DNA of 64,000 bases from Mermis nigrescens. Lineage: Eukaryota > Nematoda > Enoplea > Mermithida > Mermithidae. The notes beneath the pieces are model-generated. The model made no database searches and had not been told where the DNA came from. It saw only the letters and a program-made list of their open reading frames with translations. Below are positions 59,169 through 64,000 of this stretch, piece by piece. The position numbers and the translations under genes are program-made. The stretch is taken from the NCBI GenBank assembly GCA_036768485.1, contig JAVLUZ010000513.1:1637413-1701412 (forward strand). Direction: 5' to 3'. Each line of letters begins with the position of its first letter. Position 1 is the first letter of the stretch.

Positions 59169-60043
59169 GTTCAACTTTGTACAATGTTCAACTTTGCCCT
59201 CATTGTAAACAAATGCAAAAAGTTGCATATTAAATTAGCCGCTAGAAGCAAAAACATTTGGATTTGTATTTTCGAAAGCCGCATGTTTGCTGCTTTCTCT
59301 CGGAAGCCGCATGTTTGCTGCTTTCGATTGCTTCGCATTAAATTTCACGCGCGCTGGTTTACAAGGTCAAAAATTTTGACTTGGTGCAAGCTCTTTTTCA
59401 GTGATTAATCATGTTTATAAGTACCCGTACGTGATTTCCTTTCAGCCCGTCTCATGCATGTTTTACGATGCCAGATCATATATTTAAAGTAGCGAATATG
59501 GAATCAGCGGTCCCAGAAACCCCAGGGGCCAAATTTTGGAAGCAACAGTCAATCTGTGCTTCTGCAAAAAGACAAAAACCTAAATTTTACGCTCTGCATA
59601 GGGTACCTTTGGGCTCCCGTATCTCAGAAACCAATCCGTGAATTTTCTTCAAATTCTACAGTAAGGTCAATCGTAAGATATCCAATGATTGGTTGAAACT
59701 TTAAAAAAATTTATCCGCTGCGATTTGAGATATTTGATAAAATACACTTGTAAATCACGTTTTTCTTACGACATCACATCAGTTTACACTGTAGTGTAAA
59801 GTGATTTACACCAGTCGATAGCGCATAAAAAGTTGATCTAGAGTGGCTTTAAAATTTTACCCTGCGGCAATTGCATAAGCGGCTAGAGCTACCAAAACCT
59901 TTTACATAAATCCGTAGTTTCCGGGTTTCAGGAGTCCGATCGAGCCATTTTAATCAAAAAATTGTAATTAGCGCCCGAGAATACCCATTGAGTGAAAATA
60001 TAAGTATCACAAAATTATCCAGTAAAAACTTTTTTGCCTCACA

Positions 60044-60093
<50 letters not shown>
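60044..60093. repeat. (CA)n microsatellite
   Basis: About 25 CA units near the right side of the 3.05-kb element. Confidence 0.95.
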
Positions 60094-60094
<1 letters not shown>

Positions 60095-60559
60095 CTCGAA
60101 ATTAATATTATAGATGCGTGGTAAAATTTTGCCTTACCTCATTTATTGATTGAAGTTTACAGGATGATCCAGAAAGGAACTGCTTATCCAACACTGCATA
60201 ATATGGCTTTATGACTATCGAATAGCTACCTAATAAGTGAACTCAGTTATCTAAGTCGGACATAATATTTTTAATTAAAAATTTTTTATCACATTTTGTA
60301 GTCGGACATTTTATTTTTTACTAAAAAAACTTTTATTACATTTTGTTTAATTAAACGGAAACCCGTATAAGTTCTGTTTCAAATGCTACATTACTCTGCT
60401 CTAAAATGCACTTTGTGTAATTCATAACGATAACGACTGTTCCGTACTACTATGCGGCGGAAATGAACTATGCGGCGGAAGTGAACTATGTGGCGGAACT
60501 GACCTAGGCGGCGGAAGTGACCTATGCGGCGGAAATGCATCCGACCCTGCACGTCGGCC

Positions 60560-60706
60560 TATAGTCTGTTTCACGTAAGTTTGGGCATAAATTTTGAGAA
60601 TTTTTTCGAAAGCAAGTTGACGGATTAAGATAATTATATAGGTATCAAATCTATGCTATAATCGCAATCTGTTGGCTTATTGTCGGACTGTGTGGAACAG
60701 ACTATA
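60560..60706. mobile_element. TATAGTCTG MITE (147 bp, internal deletion)
   Basis: Starts TATAGTCTGTTTCACGTAAG and ends GTGTGGAACAGACTATA. It is shorter than the 169-172 bp copies. Confidence 0.85.
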
Positions 60707-60709
60707 GGT

Positions 60710-61520
60710 AGAGGGTGGATTTAGAGCTTTTGTGGCCAGAATGACGTCAAAACCTGCTATTAATGCTTAAATAGCGTTGAAAATATGCTAGTTTAAACAC
60801 TTTCCGGTCAATTATTAGCACTTTTGACGAAAACTTTCAATTTTCATTGTTTTTAAGCCTTCATTTTTATCATGAAATTCCTGTATTGAGTAATGCGCCG
60901 TAATTTTTTGCTAGCACGTCCATTGCCACATAACTAATAAAACATCTTTCTTTCTAATTCCGGATATTCATTTTCAACTGAAAACGGACTTTGTCCTTTT
61001 TTCCGAATACCCCGTGTTTTATTGAGCGACCTGTAGCTGCATTATATTGCAGAGGTCGAAAGTAACGATTTAGCATAAAAATTTTCTGTCCACAAAATTT
61101 TTCCGGCTCTAACCCGAACTCCTTTGGGGGCGCTTAAGCGCGCCTGTTCTGACTCCGCAGCTGTACAAGAGGGTGTATGTACATACCTCGCATATCTGAA
61201 ATTTTATTTCATTTTACTTTATTTTTTTATTTATTCAATTTTTTAGAATATTGTTTTATTATTAATATTAATGATAATATTATCATTACTATTATCATAG
61301 TACTTATAGTATCTATAATTTTTTTCATTTGCTTCTTTTTTCTGATAAGAGGCAGTCTAGCGGCCTAGACTGATGCCGCTAGATTACGGCACGAAACTGT
61401 GATAACCTAGTTCCTCTCTGATGACCTCGCCTTTTTAATAATTTTTTACATGTTTTTCTGTGTATTTGCTGTATATAATCCTGCTTACTTACGCGTTTCA
61501 CTTAGACTGCGCCTCATAAA
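60710..61520. other. AT-rich region with one dispersed repeat
   Basis: 60735-60870 shares AATGACGTCAAAACC...AAATAGCGTTGAAAA...TTTTCATT order with 57310-57440 and 16690-16860. Nothing else recognised. Confidence 0.45.
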
Positions 61521-61525
61521 ACATG

Positions 61526-61697
61526 TATAGTCTGTTCCACACAAGTTTGGGCATAAATTTTAGAAGCTATGTCCGACAATAAGCCGACAGATTGCGATTA
61601 TAGCATTGATTTGATACATAATTATCGTAATCCGTCGGCTTACTTTCAAAAAAAGATTCTTAAAATTTATGCCCAAACTTATGCGAAACAGACTATA
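61526..61697. mobile_element. TATAGTCTG MITE (172 bp)
   Basis: Starts TATAGTCTGTTCCACACAAG; ends with the complement of TATAGTCTGTTTCGCATAAG. The internal CGACAATAAGCCGACAGATT matches the family. Confidence 0.85.
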
Positions 61698-61835
61698 ATT
61701 TCTCATAATATAATTTTTTATGGGTACACTTTTACCTATTTCTCGCGTCTTTTTGGTTTCCTTTATACTAATAACATGCTCTATTTCGACATACCGCTTT
61801 CTTCCTTTTTCTTTTTATTTACTTTTTTCATTGCT

Positions 61836-61867
61836 TTATTTATTTATTTATTTATTTATTTATTAAT

Positions 61868-61910
<43 letters not shown>

Positions 61911-61915
61911 TTCAT

Positions 61916-61986
<71 letters not shown>

Positions 61987-62004
61987 TTCATTTATTTATT
62001 TATT
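61836..62004. repeat. (TTTA)n microsatellite
   Basis: About 40 TTTA units with a few TTCA/TTAA interruptions. The long LFIY-rich frame over it is an artefact. Confidence 0.95.
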
Positions 62005-62009
62005 TTCCC

Positions 62010-63120
62010 ATATTTTCTCTAAATTTTTTAGCCTTTGCCTTTTTTGTCGTATTGATGACTTCCTATTATTTCTGTTTGAGTATAACCCGGTAAAAGAATT
62101 AACTATGACTGAGTGAAGTGGCCGGGTACATGAATTTATAACAAAAATAATATTTTTAAAATTTTGATTGCCTCTCAAAAATTTTTTCATGGATCCGTTA
62201 AGTTGTATAACAAATGGCTTGCAATGCACGAAATTCGTAACTTTTTTAACATTGTATGCTTGGCATACAAAATTCGTAACCCTTCAAATAAAAAAGTCAA
62301 AAATTTTATGAAAATAGGAAGATAAGACAAAATTAAGGACCGAAGATGGCTGAAAACTATATGGTGGTACATAGGTATCGCATGGAAACTGGGCCAAATG
62401 AATAAATGACACATGCACTCAAACGAAATGGCTTATTATACCGACAACAGAGAGGTCGGCGAAATCACAGACATGATTTACCACAAAACGACAATACAAA
62501 GACCATAATGAAGCTATGTATACGTCAGAAATGATTTTTCCTCTTTTAATTGATAAAATAGATTAAGTTAAGAAAAGAAGGACGGACAATCATATTTGTG
62601 CGAAAATTTCAGACTTGATTGCTAAAAAATTTAAAAAATGGAAAGACATGGTAAAATTTTATTTCTTATAGCCGAGGAAGTATACTATTATAATTTCCGC
62701 TGAACTTTATGCACATAAATGGTGAATGAAGTCTGTTTTTATTAAACTCGACTTATACTAGACATGATATCTGACTTTTCCACCAGTCTTCTGAGCATTT
62801 TTGGCGATATACGCCGAGAATGATTGAGCTTCGGCAACCCAATTATTTTTTTAATTATTGTTGCTTGAATTATAATGTAAACTCCGCAGAATACTCCCGA
62901 AAAGGCACAAATTAATGGTTTAATTTATCAGGCAAAACAATAAATCAACACTTAAAAGCTCTTTTTTTATAATTGATGGTATAAAAACGGTAGGTACTAG
63001 GTATAAAATGGTAAAATGGTAGGTAAACTATCTTTTAGTATGATGTTGAAATTTTGAGTATCTTAACTAGTAAAAAGTCTATAAATTTTCTAAGACGAAA
63101 CTACGAAAGTTTGCTTCGAA
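62010..63120. other. Unrecognised AT-rich sequence
   Basis: No gene or repeat could be supported in this stretch. Confidence 0.4.
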
Positions 63121-63126
63121 TCAGGG

Positions 63127-63206
63127 CAGAAAACACAGTTTTTAGACAGAATTCTGTAAAGTCTGTCAGAAAACACAGTTTTTAGACAGAATTCTGTAAA
63201 GTCTGT
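63127..63206. repeat. Exact 40-bp tandem duplication
   Basis: Two identical units starting CAGAAAACACAGTTTTTAGA at 63127 and 63167. Confidence 0.95.
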
Positions 63207-63283
63207 CTATGAGATTGCATAGCCTAGCCCACGCCTGAAAAAGGAAGTGCAAATCACTCCAAGTCCCTGCGCGTATCAGCAAC

Positions 63284-63507
63284 CTTAGATAACTCCCAGT
63301 GGACTTAAAATCTTTGTACAATTTCCTCATAATTTTGCAATCTTGTTTAACCAGTTGTACGAAAACGTACTTTCTACAGGTTCCACATATTGCATCTCGC
63401 GCAGTTGAGCTTGAGTCAAAATTCTTAATTCTCTTTTTTTGCTGAAGCTTTTGTTGCAGCCAAGTTTCGTAAGCCAGCTCTGCTTCGTCTCCAGGTTGTC
63501 TGATTTT
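63284..63507 (-). CDS. Possible exon of an unidentified gene
   Basis: After a weak acceptor (CATTCTTAAG) one frame stays open past 63284, reading KIRQPGDEAELAYETWLQQK, LQQKKRIK, then ICGTCRKYVFVQLVKQDC. A donor is possible at AG|GTTGCT (63284/63283). The charged, Gln/Lys-rich start looks like a coiled-coil protein. A second frame is also open for 60 codons, so this is uncertain. No neighbouring exon was found in the window. Confidence 0.4.
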
Positions 63508-63694
63508 CTTAAGAATGAGACGATTGTATAATTAAACTTTTAAAATATTTGTTTTAAAAATAATTAAAATTTACATTAGGTACAATTACGTGCACAATTT
63601 CTTTATATGATGCTAAGTCACGTGAAAAAAGCTAATTTACTTATAAATGCATGCTGTAAGTAGGCTACGGATACTAATTTGGGATACAGACCGA

Positions 63695-63869
63695 CAAGCA
63701 TGTAGCTGCCGTTCTATTTTGGGGGGACCAACACAAATTTTGAGGGGTCCGGGGTCCAAAATGGCCAAAAATAGCACAAAATAACGTTTATAAAGTCATA
63801 TTTTTCCGGTTTTTTTAATTTTAAGGAGTCCGGCAGACTTCCCCCATTCCCTCCAGAGTTACGTGCCTG
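63695..63869. mobile_element. MITE related to 21241-21418
   Basis: Starts CAAGCATGTAGCTGCC; ends TTACGTGCCTG. Shares AAAATAGCACAAAATAACGT and TTTTTCCG blocks with the other copy. No target duplication found. Confidence 0.65.
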
Positions 63870-64000
63870 CATACAAAATTCTTTCCACCGTATTTTTTGT
63901 TGGCTACGGTAAGAAAATGTTGATTTGTGACAACCAAAATGCCTAAGTCAAAACAATGCTTAAAATTCGTTCAGAATCAACATAAAAAAGTGAGACCGCT

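Larger units (their letters stand above)
57504..60558. mobile_element. 3.05-kb element with inverted ends made of 18-bp repeats
   Basis: The left arm (57506-57633) has about six 18-bp units (TTCCGCCGCATAG plus 5 bp) after CGTGCACGTCG. The right arm (60436-60557) is the complement, starting CCGACGTGCAGG. The interior holds two minisatellites and a (CA)n run but no ORF. The right end touches the MITE at 60560. The LPPHSS-like frame over the left arm is a repeat artefact (18 bp = 6 codons). Confidence 0.75.

Noticed and set aside
61569..62093. 174-codon frame rich in LFIY, like a membrane protein
   Set aside because: Most of it is the (TTTA)n microsatellite, and its start is a MITE.

Overview
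The window is animal nuclear DNA. It is AT-rich, has GT-AG introns of 55 bp to 5 kb, and is dominated by transposable elements. The two recognisable host genes (a RAD6/UBE2A ubiquitin-conjugating enzyme and a mitochondrial initiation factor 3) and the mix of mariner, hAT-like, foldback and Jockey/CR1-like LINE elements point to an invertebrate, perhaps an arthropod. I could not go lower than that. There are no bacterial-style operons, no CRISPR arrays and no rRNA.

Host genes, all on the minus strand: (1) a five-exon RAD6/UBE2A gene, 10552 to 498, 203 codons, intact, with a 54-residue Ala/Asp/Gly-rich tail after the usual end of the fold. (2) A three-exon MTIF3-like gene, 18030 to 11945, 258 codons. 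(3) A two-exon gene of unknown function, 56018 to 52208, 109 codons, Pro/Glu/Lys/Gly-rich. (4) A possible exon of a further gene near 63284-63507. The splice phases of genes 1-3 all close exactly.

Repeat layout: 0.9-5.3 kb (RAD6 intron 4) holds nested hAT-like elements with intact 8-bp target duplications. 7.5-10 kb (RAD6 intron 1) holds five or six LINE fragments. 12-18 kb (MTIF3 introns) holds more small elements of a family ending in CATACATG. 18-21 kb is rich in foldback and GGAAAATGG repeats. 21.0-26.0 kb is one hAT-like insertion that contains a LINE, which contains a 1.77-kb TIR element, which contains a MITE. 26.8-33.5 kb is a hairpin-bearing repeat split by two LINEs, one with a 486-codon open reverse transcriptase. 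33.6-37.3 kb is a further LINE broken by MITEs (one carrying a tRNA-like sequence), with an apparently intact mariner in its tail. 38.4-39.7 kb holds short dispersed repeats.

39.7-51.8 kb is the most unusual part: three large modules (two direct, one inverted), each made of a 0.76-kb element with 171-bp inverted arms plus a 2.2-3.9 kb body, joined or bounded by long (TA)n arrays. It forms a giant interrupted palindrome centred on 48.67 kb. The arms inside each 0.76-kb element share substitutions that differ from module to module. 57.5-60.56 kb is a 3-kb element whose inverted ends are built from 18-bp repeats. The rest up to 64 kb is MITEs, microsatellites and unrecognised AT-rich DNA.

The host genes have no visible functional link to each other. 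The window reads as three ordinary genes embedded in layered transposon insertions whose order can be reconstructed from target duplications and one natural empty site.
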